A stretch of DNA of 64,000 bases from Synechococcus sp. NB0720_010 (lineage in GTDB: Bacteria; Cyanobacteriota; Cyanobacteriia; PCC-6307; Cyanobiaceae), in contig NZ_CP090898.1 in assembly GCF_023078835.1 (NCBI RefSeq), positions 1,180,045-1,244,044 on the forward strand. Direction: 5' to 3'. Under the pieces are notes generated by a model. It made no database searches. It saw only the letters and a program-made list of their open reading frames with translations, and was not told where the DNA came from. Of the stretch, positions 8,731-18,442 are shown one piece after another. Position 1 is the first letter of the stretch. The number at the start of each line of letters is the position of its first letter. The position numbers and the translations under genes were made by a program.

Positions 8731-10247
8731 GCCAGGCAAGCCAGAGCCTTCAGCATGCCCCGGGCTTTGTTGAGGGTCTCTTGGAATTCCGACGCAGGCA
8801 CCGAATCAGCCACTAAGCCAGCACCGGCCTGGACCTGAACCCGCCAGCGACCGTCCCCATCAGGCAGGACGACCATGGTTCGAATCGTGATCGCCGTGTT
8901 CAGCGCTCCGCTGAGATCCATGGCGCCATAGACACCGGAGTAGGGACCCCGGGCATCGGGTTCCAAGGCATGGATCAACTGCATCGCCCGGATCTTCGGC
9001 GCACCGCTGACGGTGCCAGCAGGGAAGGAGGCCATCAACAGATCCCAGACATCCCGCTCTGGATCGAGCAATCCCTCCACCTCACTGACGATGTGCATCA
9101 CGTGGGAGTAGCGCTCAATCACCATCAACTCGCTGACGCTGACGCTGCCCGGCACACAGACCCGGCCCAGGTCATTACGGCCGAGGTCCACGAGCATCAC
9201 GTGCTCCGCGCGCTCCTTGGGATCGGCCAAGAGATCCTTCTCGAGCGCCAGGTCCTCCGCTTCACTCCGTCCCCGGGGGCGGGTGCCCGCAATGGGCCGC
9301 AGGGAGACCTTCACCCGGCCACTGCCATCGGCCATGGGCTCGGCCTTCACCATCACCTCAGGGCTGGAGCCAATCAGGTACCAGCCTCCAAAGTTGAAGA
9401 AGGCCATGTACGGAGACGGATTCACCATCCGCAGGCTGCGGTAGAGCTCAAACGGCTCCCGCTCAACCGGCGTTTCCAGGCGCTGACTGATCACCAGCTG
9501 GAACACATCCCCAGCGGCGATGTGCTCTTTGGCCGTCAGAACAGCCGCTTCAAACTCATCGCGACTGCGGTTGCTGCTGGTGGGCAGATCCACCGCATCG
9601 GCATCCCGCCAATCCAGGGGAGTCACCCCGGAGGGCAGGGGCTGGTGCATGCGCTGCTCCAGCGCGTCCAACCGCGCCATGGCGGCGTCGTAGGCAGCGG
9701 TCGCGTCGGGTTCGTCGTGGAGATTGACGTAGGCCACGGCCGTGAGCTGACGCTTGACCTGATCGAAGGCCAGCAGGCTGTCAGCGAGCATCCAGCAGCC
9801 ATCGGGCGGCCCCTCCGGATCGGTGGGGTGAATCGGAACGCTGGGCTCAATCCAACGAATCAGTTCGTAGCCCCAAAAACCAAACAGTTGACCCAGGGGA
9901 GGCAGACCAGGAACGGCTGGGGCGTCGTAGGCCGCCAGGGTGTCCCGCAACAGATCAAAGGGGTTCCCGCTGAGGGCGCTGCTGCGTCCATCGCGCCAGC
10001 GCTGTTCCGCCGACTCACCGCGCACACTGAGGGTCCAGAGCGGATCGCTGACGACAAAGCTCCAGCGGCCGATCCGCTCACCGCCTTCGACGGACTCCAG
10101 CAAGACGCCGTGGTCACTGCCGGCTCCCACCTTCAGCCAGGTGGTCAGGGGCGTCTCCAGGTCCGCCGGCCAGGTGCGCCAGATCGGGATGTAGTTGCTA
10201 CCCGCCTTGGCCTGGGCCAGAACTGTCGCGCGGTCAGGGGAGGGCAT
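8727..10247 (-). CDS. trpE: Anthranilate synthase component I
   Basis: 506 residues. I start at the ATG at 10247; a GTG one codon upstream is also in frame. The N-terminal LLESVEGGERIGRWSF holds the LLES tryptophan-feedback motif. The chorismate-binding half has AGDVFQLVISQR, SSPEVMVK, RPIAGTRPRG, MLVDLGRNDLGRVC and GTVSGAPKIRAMQLI. TrpE converts chorismate plus ammonia (from TrpG) to anthranilate. It heads the trpE-gshA-ppc run; psaD with its own terminator lies upstream. Confidence 0.97.
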   Translation of the reverse strand: MPSPDRATVLAQAKAGSNYIPIWRTWPADLETPLTTWLKVGAGSDHGVLLESVEGGERIGRWSFVVSDPLWTLSVRGESAEQRWRDGRSSALSGNPFDLLRDTLAAYDAPAVPGLPPLGQLFGFWGYELIRWIEPSVPIHPTDPEGPPDGCWMLADSLLAFDQVKRQLTAVAYVNLHDEPDATAAYDAAMARLDALEQRMHQPLPSGVTPLDWRDADAVDLPTSSNRSRDEFEAAVLTAKEHIAAGDVFQLVISQRLETPVEREPFELYRSLRMVNPSPYMAFFNFGGWYLIGSSPEVMVKAEPMADGSGRVKVSLRPIAGTRPRGRSEAEDLALEKDLLADPKERAEHVMLVDLGRNDLGRVCVPGSVSVSELMVIERYSHVMHIVSEVEGLLDPERDVWDLLMASFPAGTVSGAPKIRAMQLIHALEPDARGPYSGVYGAMDLSGALNTAITIRTMVVLPDGDGRWRVQVQAGAGLVADSVPASEFQETLNKARGMLKALACLA

Positions 10248-10267
10248 CACTACGACGACGGGCAGGC

Positions 10268-10292
10268 AAAAAAAACGGGGCGCTTAGCCCCG
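10268..10292 (-). terminator. Terminator after psaD
   Basis: On the minus strand: stem CGGGGC/GCCCCG with loop TAAGC, then a run of eight Ts. It lies about 55 bp past the psaD stop and just upstream of trpE. Confidence 0.85.
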
Positions 10293-10345
10293 CCTTTATA
10301 GAGGTTGAAGCACCGCCCATTGCTCGAAGCAGTGCAGGTCCTGAA

Positions 10346-10768
10346 TCAGGAATCGAAGGTGTTCTTGCCGGTGAACTTGATGCTGGCGGGGTTGCCGTTC
10401 TGACCAATGCGGCGGGCGTTGTGGCCCACCATCTGACGACCCTCGTTCACCTTCTCGGGGAATACACCATCCTTGGGGTGCAGGAACTCGGTGTCACCGC
10501 CGGGGAAGATCCGGTAGATCTTGTAGTCCTCGATCCGGGGCTTGAACTTGGTGCGCAGCTGGGTGCCGAGGGCCAGGCACTGCTCCTTACGGGCGAAATA
10601 CATGAGGTTCTCGCCCTCATTCATGTGAGCCGCACCGCCGGTGGGGAGCTCAAAGACTTGCTCTTTGGCGCTGGTCCAGGTGATGGCGTACTTCTCTTCG
10701 GTCTCAGCGGCGTTGAGCAGACCGCCGGTGCTGCCGATGTACTTCGGGAGTTGACCGCTCAATGTCAT
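10346..10768 (-). CDS. psaD: Photosystem I reaction center subunit II
   Basis: 140 residues, the normal length for cyanobacterial PsaD. Diagnostic segments include [78 protein letters not shown] and [10 protein letters not shown]. PsaD is the stromal PSI subunit that docks ferredoxin and fixes PsaC. It is a single-gene transcript with a strong terminator. Reading upstream on the minus strand, a TAGCTT-like -10 is possible, about 50 bp from the start, but it is weak. Confidence 0.98.
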   Translation of the reverse strand: MTLSGQLPKYIGSTGGLLNAAETEEKYAITWTSAKEQVFELPTGGAAHMNEGENLMYFARKEQCLALGTQLRTKFKPRIEDYKIYRIFPGGDTEFLHPKDGVFPEKVNEGRQMVGHNARRIGQNGNPASIKFTGKNTFDS

Positions 10769-10889
10769 GGCTGTTCCGGAGGGGGTGTCGGCAGACCGCA
10801 GACCGTTTCAAGCGGAAGCTAGCACCGTGTTTTGGGGTGAACTGGGGGTGCCGCTGCTCTCTTCACACCCGTCAACATTGGTGCCGGTT

Positions 10890-12242
10890 TTAGGCCACCG
10901 GGAAAAAGACCGTGAGGTCATTTCCAGAGCGCTCCGCGAGCCGTCCCCCCAGGCTGTGAAACAGGCGCTGGGTGGCCTGACGGCTCAGCTGCAGGCTGCC
11001 GGTGCCGGGGTTCCAACTCAAGACTGGTCCGACCCGCTCTTGCAGGTCCTGCTCACCCTCACCCGTGGGCAAGGCCGCAGCACTGAGGCGCAACTTCAAC
11101 CGGGCCCCCGCGGGCTGAAGGCTCAGTTGCACCACCGCTCCGGCGGGCAAGCCGCGACTGAAGCGATCCATCAGTCCGCCCAAGACGGTTTCCAGCCGCG
11201 CTGGGTCGGAGAGGACGAACGGCAGCTCCGGCGTGAGCAACAGCTCCAGGTTCAGCCCACGGCGCTCCAGCTGCTGCTGCCAGCCGGCCTCAAGCTGACC
11301 CAAGAGCTGGGCGAGATCGGTGCGGGCCAGGGCCTGGGCCGGCTCATCGAGCACCGGCTGACGCTGCAACTCAGCCGCGAGAAAAATCAGGCCGAAGCGA
11401 TCAATCTGCTCGCTGCATTCCCCATCGATTTGATGCAGGCGTTTGCGCACCAACTCCGTGAGATCGCCGCGCCGCAGCAACGAACGAATCAAGGTGCGAA
11501 TCGTGGCCAACGGCGTGCGCACCTCATGGGTGAGGGCCTCGAGCAGGGCCAACTCACTGCTGGGGCTGGAGCTGCTGTCTGAGCCACTGCTGCGGTGCAC
11601 CAAGGGCTGCAGGGTCAGGCTGGGGGCCATCGCCGCCAGCCGCTCAGCCAGGCGGGGCCAAAACAGCTGCGCCAGCTGCTCGTCGTTGTGCAGTCCACCC
11701 AAGGCCTGGATGGACTGGCGCAGGGCCTGCCCCTGCTGGGGATCGCTCTGCTGCAGGCGTTCATCGAACAGCGACAGCGCGGCAGAGAGGGTGGGCGGGT
11801 CAAACCGAACCACCAGTTGGCGCTCCTGGGCCGAGCCCACCAGGGCCATCGCCATCTGCAACTTCGGCGTAATCAGCACCAGCAGTGGATCCGTTCCATC
11901 GGCCTCCTCCAGGGCCAACCGCTGAAATCCACCACTGACCGACGGGCTGGCCGCCGCGGCCGGCAGCAAGGGGGCGTTGCTCTGCAGCAGGTCCTTGAGT
12001 TCAGAAGGCGCCCAGACCCAGCCCTGGAACTGCTGCAACAGGGAGGGTTCGTAGAGGGCGGGCAGGGGGGAGGCCAGCCAGACCCCGGGCTGAGCCCCCA
12101 GGGGCAGCAAAAAATCCTCCTGGAGCGTGGCCAGGGCGGCCCACCACTGCCGGCGCACGCTGTCCTCATCGCAGCGACCGGCGGGCATCTGCTGGGTCAG
12201 TTGACGCCGGAGCGCCTCAAAACTGCAGCCCAGGACTCCCAT
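10890..12242 (-). CDS. Sensor histidine kinase-like protein with degenerate ATP-binding domain
   Basis: 450 residues, no transmembrane segment evident. Residues 1-235 form an unassigned Ala/Leu-rich sensory region, followed by a Ser-rich linker. The HisKA H-box is intact (ALTHEVRTPLATIRTLI), with the phospho-accepting His near residue 240. The catalytic domain is odd: the expected N-box NLLxNA reads GLMDRF, there is no clear DxGxG box, and the G2-like box is GTGSLQLS. The protein may be a pseudokinase or use another kinase. The start shares one base with the rodA stop, so it is coupled to mrp-rodA; this context suggests a link to envelope growth, which is inference. Confidence 0.8.
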   Translation of the reverse strand: MGVLGCSFEALRRQLTQQMPAGRCDEDSVRRQWWAALATLQEDFLLPLGAQPGVWLASPLPALYEPSLLQQFQGWVWAPSELKDLLQSNAPLLPAAAASPSVSGGFQRLALEEADGTDPLLVLITPKLQMAMALVGSAQERQLVVRFDPPTLSAALSLFDERLQQSDPQQGQALRQSIQALGGLHNDEQLAQLFWPRLAERLAAMAPSLTLQPLVHRSSGSDSSSSPSSELALLEALTHEVRTPLATIRTLIRSLLRRGDLTELVRKRLHQIDGECSEQIDRFGLIFLAAELQRQPVLDEPAQALARTDLAQLLGQLEAGWQQQLERRGLNLELLLTPELPFVLSDPARLETVLGGLMDRFSRGLPAGAVVQLSLQPAGARLKLRLSAAALPTGEGEQDLQERVGPVLSWNPGTGSLQLSRQATQRLFHSLGGRLAERSGNDLTVFFPVA

Positions 12243-13528
12243 CAGCGGCGTTTGGCCGGTTGCTTAATGCCCCGGGCCACCGAGGCGCACAACCCCAGTC
12301 CGATGAAGTTCACCAACATCGCGGAGCGGCCGTAACTCAACCAGGGCAAGGGGATCCCGGTGATCGGCCCCAGACCGATGGTCATGTTGATGTTCACGAC
12401 CACCTGGAACATCACCATCGCCCCCACGCCAATCACGACTAGGGACTCCACATCCGTGCGGGCCTGACCGGCGATCTTGAGCAGCCGCCAGATCCAGGCG
12501 ACAAAGCCCAGAACCACCAACGCCGAACCCAGAAATCCCGTTTCTTCGCCCAGGGCGCTGAAGATGAAATCGGTGTGCTGCTCTGGGATGAAGCGCAGCA
12601 GGGTCAGATGACCCTGGAGCAGACCGGTGCCGAACCAGCCGCCCGAGCCAATGCCCACGGTGCTCTGCAGCAGGTGGTAGCCGCCACCCAAGGGATCCTT
12701 GTTGGGATCCAGGAAGAGGGTCAAGCGGTCCCGCTGGTGGGGCTGCAGAAAGTTGTTCCACAACCAGGGGGTCCCCACAGCGAACAACCCCTGAATGGCC
12801 ACTACGGCCATCGGTGCCAGGCGTTTCCAAGGCAGCGAACGGGCGGCCACAACAGCCATGGCCGGAATCCAGAGCACCAACAGCCACGGGACGACCCCGG
12901 CGAGCACCGAGGTGACCACCGGCGAGATCAGGAGCACGACCCAGGCCCCCGGCATCCCGGACCAGAACATCATCACCAGCAGCACCGCACCAAACACCAA
13001 GGAGGTGCCCAGGTCGGGCTGGATCAAGACCAGCAGCCAAGGGACGCTGATGGTCGCCACCGGCCGCACCAGGTCCACGGGCCGCTCAACGGGATGGCGC
13101 GACAGGACCTGCGCCAATAAAAGAATGGCCGCGATCTTGGCGAACTCAGAGGGCTGGACATTGAAGCCAGCGATGTTGATCCAGCTCTGGGCCCCCAAGG
13201 CGCTCACCCCGATCAGGCGCACCGCGATCAAGCTGGCGACCATGGCGCCATAGATCGGCCAGGTCCAGCGAGAGATGCGCTCCACTGGGACCTTGGCCAG
13301 CAGCAGGGCAATGACCAAACCCACAGCCGCCGTCACCCAGTGCTGGTACCAATCGGCGTAACCGGCCTGGCGCTGGGTGCTGGCGATCAGGAAGCCGGCG
13401 ACAAAAATCATCGCCAGGGGGATCCACCACAGGATCTTGTCGACGCCGGCGAACCAGCGGCGCCGGCGTCCATCCCGTTTGAACAGCAGGCCCCCGCGGC
13501 GGCGATCCCAGAAGCCCGAGAGCGTCAT
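12242..13528 (-). CDS. rodA: Rod-shape-determining protein RodA (SEDS glycosyltransferase)
   Basis: 428 residues with about ten hydrophobic segments. SEDS signatures are present: NIAGFNVQPSEFAKIA, LVLIQPDLGTSLVFGAV, FIPEQHTDFIFSALGEE and TGIPLPWLSYGRSAML. RodA polymerises lipid II glycan strands during side-wall growth together with a class B PBP, in the inner membrane. It sits between mrp (1-bp overlap upstream) and the kinase-like gene (1-bp overlap downstream). The missing N-terminal cytosolic segment of FtsW and the overall sequence favour RodA over FtsW. Confidence 0.93.
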   Translation of the reverse strand: MTLSGFWDRRRGGLLFKRDGRRRRWFAGVDKILWWIPLAMIFVAGFLIASTQRQAGYADWYQHWVTAAVGLVIALLLAKVPVERISRWTWPIYGAMVASLIAVRLIGVSALGAQSWINIAGFNVQPSEFAKIAAILLLAQVLSRHPVERPVDLVRPVATISVPWLLVLIQPDLGTSLVFGAVLLVMMFWSGMPGAWVVLLISPVVTSVLAGVVPWLLVLWIPAMAVVAARSLPWKRLAPMAVVAIQGLFAVGTPWLWNNFLQPHQRDRLTLFLDPNKDPLGGGYHLLQSTVGIGSGGWFGTGLLQGHLTLLRFIPEQHTDFIFSALGEETGFLGSALVVLGFVAWIWRLLKIAGQARTDVESLVVIGVGAMVMFQVVVNINMTIGLGPITGIPLPWLSYGRSAMLVNFIGLGLCASVARGIKQPAKRR

Positions 13529-14628
13529 CAGCGCGTGGCCACCGGGAGGCGGGCGGCCAGCGCGGCAAAGGCGGTGGCCGTCGCCGACTCCGGTGCACTG
13601 ACGGTCACAGGCCGGCCGCCGTCACCGCCTTGAACCACAGCTAATTCCATCGGCAACTGGGCCAAGAGCGGCACACCGCTCTCATCGGCCAGGCACTGGC
13701 CGCCACCGGAGCCAAAGAGCTCGTAGCGCTTCTCGGGGGCATCCGGCGGGATGAAGGCCGTCATGTTCTCCACCACACCCAAAACCGGAACCCCCAGCTG
13801 CTGGAACATCGCCAAGCCACGGCGAGCGTCCTGCAGAGAGACCATTTGGGGTGTCGTGACAATGATCACGCCAGCCATCGGCACGGCCTGGGCCAGGCTG
13901 AGCTGGGCGTCACCCGTCCCCGGAGGCAGGTCAACCACGAGCACATCCCGCTCACCCCACTCGACTTGGTAGAGGAACTGGCGAATGATGCCGTTGAGCA
14001 TCGGGCCGCGCCAGATCACGGGCTGATGGGCATCAATCAGCAGGCCCATCGAGACCATCGCGATGCCGCAACTCTCAATGGGGGTTAAGACCTGGTCGTT
14101 GCCGCTGCCCCGCACCTGCGGGGTTTGATCGGCCACGCCCAACATCGTCGGGGCATTCGGGCCATAGATGTCGGCATCGAGCAGACCGACCTTGAGTCCG
14201 CGCTGGGCCAGGGCACAGGCCAGGTTCACCGCCACGGTGCTTTTGCCCACGCCCCCTTTGCCACTGCTGACGGCGATCACCTGCTTGACGCCAGGAATGG
14301 CCTGGCGCTCAGGACCACCGCCGCCATGACCAGCCGCACCGATGGGAGCACCCCCCTGGGCGGGGGCCTGCGGGGTCGCCTGGGTCAACTCGATTTGAAC
14401 GTCATCAATCCCGCCGAGCTGGAGCAGGGCACCACGGGCATCGGCGGCGATCCGGTCCCGCTGGGAGCTGGCGTATCCGGGCAACGCCAGCTGGAACACG
14501 ACGCGGTTGTTCTGGACCCGAACCTCTTGGATCCACTGCAGATCCAGAAGGCTGCGGCCGGTGCCGGCATCTTTCAGGGGCTCGAGGGCGGCGAGGGCCT
14601 CTTTCAGGGCCTGGTCTGCGCTGGCCAT
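13528..14628 (-). CDS. mrp: Mrp/ApbC-type iron-sulfur cluster carrier ATPase
   Basis: 366 residues from ATG 14628 ([12 protein letters not shown]); the upstream extension is not typical. Residues 1-95 form the MIP18/DUF59-like domain, then [21 protein letters not shown] is the deviant Walker A of the MinD/Mrp family. [17 protein letters not shown] follows, with ENMTAF nearby. The usual CxxC cluster site after ENM is not seen: the region reads [24 protein letters not shown]. That suits cyanobacterial Mrp, but means cluster binding should not be assumed. Cytoplasmic role: Fe-S cluster transfer. First gene of mrp-rodA-kinase. Confidence 0.92.
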   Translation of the reverse strand: MASADQALKEALAALEPLKDAGTGRSLLDLQWIQEVRVQNNRVVFQLALPGYASSQRDRIAADARGALLQLGGIDDVQIELTQATPQAPAQGGAPIGAAGHGGGGPERQAIPGVKQVIAVSSGKGGVGKSTVAVNLACALAQRGLKVGLLDADIYGPNAPTMLGVADQTPQVRGSGNDQVLTPIESCGIAMVSMGLLIDAHQPVIWRGPMLNGIIRQFLYQVEWGERDVLVVDLPPGTGDAQLSLAQAVPMAGVIIVTTPQMVSLQDARRGLAMFQQLGVPVLGVVENMTAFIPPDAPEKRYELFGSGGGQCLADESGVPLLAQLPMELAVVQGGDGGRPVTVSAPESATATAFAALAARLPVATR

Positions 14629-14789
14629 CGGGCGATTACACGGTGCTCCGGATCCTAAAAGCGTTGGCCCAGAGAGGCATCCCCAAGGCCAGGGCCCGGC
14701 GGGATCACGAACCCTCTCGAAAACTTGTGCAGCGGTGGGTCGGACTGAAAAGGTGGTCCGATTCCCCATGCCCCACGGCGCGAGCATCG

Positions 14790-15890
14790 ATGTTGAAGGG
14801 TCTGCTGTCCCGTGCCAAGGCCAAGCTGGCGAGTGAGACCTCGGCGACCTCCGGCGCCGTCACCCTCGAGGCTCCCCCCGCCAACTCCCGCGAGCGGGCG
14901 CGCGCCCTGGTGATGGGGCTGCAGGATTCCATTTGCGCTGGCCTGGAGCAGTTCGACGGCGGCGGGCGCTTTGAAGAGGAAAGCTGGGTTCGCCCTGAGG
15001 GCGGTGGTGGCCGCTCCCGCGTGATCAAAGGCGGCCGGGTGTTTGAACAGGGCGGTGTGAACTTCTCCGAGGTGGAGGGCACCGAGCTCCCCCCCTCGAT
15101 CCTCAATCAACGCCCCGAAGCCAAGGGCCACCGCTGGTATGCCACTGGCACCTCGATGGTGCTGCACCCCCGCAACCCCTTCATCCCCACCGTTCACCTC
15201 AACTACCGCTACTTCGAGGCCGGTCCCGTCTGGTGGTTTGGCGGCGGTGCTGACCTGACCCCCTACTACCCCTTCCTGGAGGACGCCAAGCACTTCCACC
15301 AAACCCTGAAGAACGCCTGCGACAGCGTCAATCCGGCCTACTACCAGGTGTTCAAACCCTGGTGCGACGAGTACTTCTATCTGAAGCACCGCGATGAGAC
15401 CCGGGGTGTGGGCGGGATCTTTTACGACTACCAGGACCCCCGCGGGGTGCTCTACAAGGGCCAAGCCCCCGAGGGGCCCGCTGCCGCCGCTGGGCAAGGG
15501 GTCGGCCCCATCCAGCAGAGCTGGGAGCAGCTCTTCAACCTGGCCAGCGCCTGCGGGAACGCGTTCCTACCCAGCTATCTGCCGATCGCTGAGAAGCGGC
15601 AGCACACCCCCTACGGCGAGCGGGAACGTCAGTTCCAGCTCTATCGCCGCGGCCGCTACGTGGAATTCAACCTGGTGTTTGACCGGGGCACGATCTTTGG
15701 CCTGCAAACCAACGGCCGCACCGAGTCGATCCTGATGTCCCTGCCCCCCTTGGTGCGCTGGGAGTACGGCTATAAAGCCGAGGAAGGCAGCCGCGAGGCC
15801 CTGCTGACCGATCTGTTCACCAAGCCCCAGAACTGGCTGGGTGATGACTCACTGGTTGGTCGCTGCCAGCCCCACGGCGCCGTGAGCTGA
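14790..15890 (+). CDS. hemF: Oxygen-dependent coproporphyrinogen III oxidase
   Basis: 366 residues from ATG 14790 ([14 protein letters not shown]); the frame is open further upstream, but that part is not HemF-like. Family blocks: [53 protein letters not shown] and [18 protein letters not shown]. HemF decarboxylates coproporphyrinogen III to protoporphyrinogen IX in haem and chlorophyll synthesis. It is divergent from mrp. Its last 42 bp overlap the convergent amidase gene. Confidence 0.97.
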   Translation: MLKGLLSRAKAKLASETSATSGAVTLEAPPANSRERARALVMGLQDSICAGLEQFDGGGRFEEESWVRPEGGGGRSRVIKGGRVFEQGGVNFSEVEGTELPPSILNQRPEAKGHRWYATGTSMVLHPRNPFIPTVHLNYRYFEAGPVWWFGGGADLTPYYPFLEDAKHFHQTLKNACDSVNPAYYQVFKPWCDEYFYLKHRDETRGVGGIFYDYQDPRGVLYKGQAPEGPAAAAGQGVGPIQQSWEQLFNLASACGNAFLPSYLPIAEKRQHTPYGERERQFQLYRRGRYVEFNLVFDRGTIFGLQTNGRTESILMSLPPLVRWEYGYKAEEGSREALLTDLFTKPQNWLGDDSLVGRCQPHGAVS

Positions 15891-16670
15891 GACGGGAGGT
15901 GGAGCCGCCACCAAGCGGTGGCGGCCCAAGCCGGCCTCCAAGGCAGCCACAACCCGTTCACTGATCACCGCCAAGGCCTGATCACGGCTGCGGGGATTGC
16001 GCAGGGCAGGCTCCAGGGGAGCCTCGAGCTTCCCGATCTCCAGCAGGGTGATGCCCCGTTTCGGACCACCCAAACCACCACGGAAGCGCAGGGGATAGCC
16101 GCCAAAGGCAACCGCGAGGCTCTCATCCAAGGAGCTCAAGGGGCGATGCAGGGCCGGGATGACCCCCGAGCCGATGCCATCGGGGCCATAGGCATCGAAA
16201 TGGATCTCCACCGCGTAGCCGCCGGCCTCCGCATGGGCCTTGCCCACGCTCCAATTCGTGCGCGGATCATCGCCATCGAGGATCGTGCGCGCCGGGGGGT
16301 CATAGAAGCGGATGTTCAACCCCCGCTGACGGCCCAGTTGGACGACACGGCGTGCGACCTCAAGGTTCCAATAGAGCTCGTCGCGGATGCCCTGCTGCAT
16401 GGGCTTGGCACCACGGATATCGACCGAGTAGCCGGAGGTCCCGGATCCCGGAATGGCCTGGGAGTCAGCGTGGCCAGCCATGACCAGGATCGGGGTGGTG
16501 CTGGCGACTTGCCGGACCCCAATCCAGTCCCGTCCCAAGCGCCCGCGCGGGCCGGTCAAGGCATCGGCGGCACCGGGAGCTGGGGCCGGAGCCTGAGCGT
16601 CAGCGGCCAGGGCCAAGCTGGCGGCAGCCAGGCTGGCCAACAGCAACGTGCGGCGCCGGGGAAACCTCAT
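15849..16670 (-). CDS. Exported N-acetylmuramoyl-L-alanine amidase-like protein
   Basis: 273 residues. The N-terminus [27 protein letters not shown] (split: basic MRFPRRR, then a hydrophobic Ala/Leu core) looks like a Sec or Tat-like signal with an AQA cleavage site. The mature part resembles Amidase_3: [10 protein letters not shown] offers a Zn-binding His, EIHFDAYG a second, and [12 protein letters not shown] the catalytic Glu. Such enzymes split the lactyl-amide bond of peptidoglycan in the periplasm. Its 3' end overlaps hemF on the other strand by 42 bp. The exact substrate is not shown by sequence. Confidence 0.75.
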   Translation of the reverse strand: MRFPRRRTLLLASLAAASLALAADAQAPAPAPGAADALTGPRGRLGRDWIGVRQVASTTPILVMAGHADSQAIPGSGTSGYSVDIRGAKPMQQGIRDELYWNLEVARRVVQLGRQRGLNIRFYDPPARTILDGDDPRTNWSVGKAHAEAGGYAVEIHFDAYGPDGIGSGVIPALHRPLSSLDESLAVAFGGYPLRFRGGLGGPKRGITLLEIGKLEAPLEPALRNPRSRDQALAVISERVVAALEAGLGRHRLVAAPPPVSAHGAVGLAATNQ

Positions 16671-16684
16671 CGGCCCATCCTGGC

Positions 16685-17266
16685 TCAGATCGGCGAATGC
16701 AACAGATCGCCCACACCAAAGAGCCCCAACTGGGGCCCCATCTCCTGCTCCAGGGCGATCAACTCATCGCGATGGGCCCGCATCTGCAGCGCACTGCCGG
16801 TGGCCTCATCGTGGCTGATCAGGCGCAATTCCACGGTTTCAGCCCGCGCCGCGCGGCGGCGATAGACCACCCCAGCCAAGGGACCCAGCAGAGTCAAGAG
16901 CAGGGGCCACCAGGCCAGGGCGGGCAACAGCTGACAGAGCACCAGGCCCAGACAGGCCGCACCGACCCCTCCAAGCACAGAGAGCAACAGCGCCAAGGCA
17001 CTGCTGGCCTCCACCTGACCGGAGAACTTCAGCAAACGGCGCTCCGGGTTGGCCTCCTCGGCCACCCAGCCGCGCCCCTTCAGCCACTCCGCCAGGGCCG
17101 GAAGCACCTCGAGCGGAGGCTTCGAGGAGCGGATTTCAACAACGGTCGTGCGGTCCTTACTGGCGGCCCGCAGAAAGAACACCAGACCGACAACCAGCAG
17201 CAGGGTGAGGGGCAGGGTGGAGCCCAGGGCCTGGGGCATGGCTGCTGGCGTGAAGATTTCGCTCAT
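16685..17266 (-). CDS. Cofactor assembly of complex C subunit B-like membrane protein (CCB family, tentative)
   Basis: 193 residues. One hydrophobic helix lies near residues 15-33 (TLPLTLLLVVGLVFFLRAA), a soluble domain follows (ALAEWLKGRGWVAEEANPER), then two close hydrophobic segments near residues 88-130, and a charged tail with QMRAHRDELIALEQEM. This architecture matches cyanobacterial CCB-type proteins, which help attach haem ci to cytochrome b6. The assignment is from general resemblance, not from a catalytic motif. The start overlaps the upstream PadR-like frame by 110 bp. Confidence 0.6.
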   Translation of the reverse strand: MSEIFTPAAMPQALGSTLPLTLLLVVGLVFFLRAASKDRTTVVEIRSSKPPLEVLPALAEWLKGRGWVAEEANPERRLLKFSGQVEASSALALLLSVLGGVGAACLGLVLCQLLPALAWWPLLLTLLGPLAGVVYRRRAARAETVELRLISHDEATGSALQMRAHRDELIALEQEMGPQLGLFGVGDLLHSPI

Positions 17267-17630
17267 TCTCCTCGAGCCAGTGGCGCCATGGCGGCATCAA
17301 CTGCTCAGCGTCGCCGCGCCGGGTCTCGAGAAGATGCAACATCCGCCGCGGCCGCCCGCGGCTAGGGCAGCGCTGGGCGTAACTGGCGATCGTGCCGTCC
17401 TGGTCCAAAAAGCCCAAGGCCTGCTGCAACACGGTCTCCGACAGTCGCAACTTGGGATGGGAGGCCGAGAGGTCCTGCATCAGGGCCGTCGGGTAGGTGT
17501 CGGCCTCGAGCAGCCGCTCCAAAATCCAGCAGACGGCCAACTCCAAACTCAAGTGCTGGACAGGCGGACGCTCAAAAAAGGCCCGAATGGACTCCAGACC
17601 AGGCCGTGGGGGCAAGGGACGAGAACGCAT
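17157..17630 (-). CDS. PadR-like winged-helix regulator
   Basis: 157 residues. VQHLSLELAVCWILERLLE, TYPTALMQDLSASHPKLRL, SETVLQQALGFLDQDGTI and RGRPRRMLHLL follow the PadR-type winged helix plan seen in cyanobacterial homologs. The basic wing GRPRRM is the DNA-contact feature. The last 37 residues are read inside the next gene, giving a 110-bp same-strand overlap, which is long; an indel that removed the original stop is possible. The target genes are unknown. Confidence 0.68.
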   Translation of the reverse strand: MRSRPLPPRPGLESIRAFFERPPVQHLSLELAVCWILERLLEADTYPTALMQDLSASHPKLRLSETVLQQALGFLDQDGTIASYAQRCPSRGRPRRMLHLLETRRGDAEQLMPPWRHWLEENERNLHASSHAPGPGLHPAPHPAAGCRSGVLSAGRQ

Positions 17631-17710
17631 TGAAGGAGAGGGGCCACGCGCTGACCAACTGCTAGCGCAATCTCACTTTGATACGCAAAAGCGACAGATG
17701 ATCTTGGGAT

Positions 17711-18433
17711 TTGCCGTCGGTCCGCGACGATGGATCGCAGTTGAACCATCCCCCCTTGAGCAGCGCCGCCTCCGCCGTCTCCGCCCCTGCCGCGGGATCG
17801 AGCCCTGCTCGCTTTGCCGTCCTGGATCACGATCTGAACCCTGAGTGGCGCGCCCTACTCGGGGCCTCCAGCGCACTCGCGGTGGACACCGAAGCCATGG
17901 GCCTGATCCACGGCCGCGATCGCCTCTGCCTGGTGCAAATCAGCGACGACCACGACAACGTCTGCTGCATTCGCATCCACCGCGGCCAAACCGAGGCACC
18001 CCTGCTCAAAGAGCTGATGGAAGCAGCCGGCATCGAGAAGGTCTTTCACTTCGCCCGCTTCGACGTCGCCGCCCTCGCTGAAGGCCTGGACATCCACGTC
18101 AGCCCCATCTTTTGCACGAAGATCGGCAGCCGCCTGGCCCGGACCTACACCAACCGCCACGGCCTCAAGGACCTGGTCAACGAGCTCTGCCACGTCGAAC
18201 TCGACAAAGGGGCCCAGAGCAGTGACTGGGGACGGGTTGAGGAACTGAGCGAGTCCCAGCTGGCCTACGCCGCCAATGACGTGCGCTATCTCCTAGCCGC
18301 CCGCGCCCGCTTGATCGAGATGCTGGTGCGCGAAGAGCGGCTGGACCTGGCCCAGCGCTGCTTTGCCTGCATCCCCGTGATCTCGGATCTGGATCGCGGC
18401 CGCTTCGGCGCGATCTTTGAGCACCGCTCTTAA
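17711..18433 (+). CDS. RNase D-family 3'-5' exonuclease
   Basis: 240 residues from TTG 17711; no ATG is available, and TTG at 17741 or 17756 would give a shorter N-terminus. All DEDDy motifs are visible: Exo I LAVDTEAMGL, Exo II FHFARFDVAAL, Exo III YAANDVRYLLAARA. The HRDC domain of full RNase D is absent, so this is the short cyanobacterial form. Likely role is tRNA or small-RNA 3' trimming. It diverges from the PadR-like gene. Confidence 0.88.
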   Translation: MPSVRDDGSQLNHPPLSSAASAVSAPAAGSSPARFAVLDHDLNPEWRALLGASSALAVDTEAMGLIHGRDRLCLVQISDDHDNVCCIRIHRGQTEAPLLKELMEAAGIEKVFHFARFDVAALAEGLDIHVSPIFCTKIGSRLARTYTNRHGLKDLVNELCHVELDKGAQSSDWGRVEELSESQLAYAANDVRYLLAARARLIEMLVREERLDLAQRCFACIPVISDLDRGRFGAIFEHRS

Positions 18434-18442
18434 GGAAGGGGC

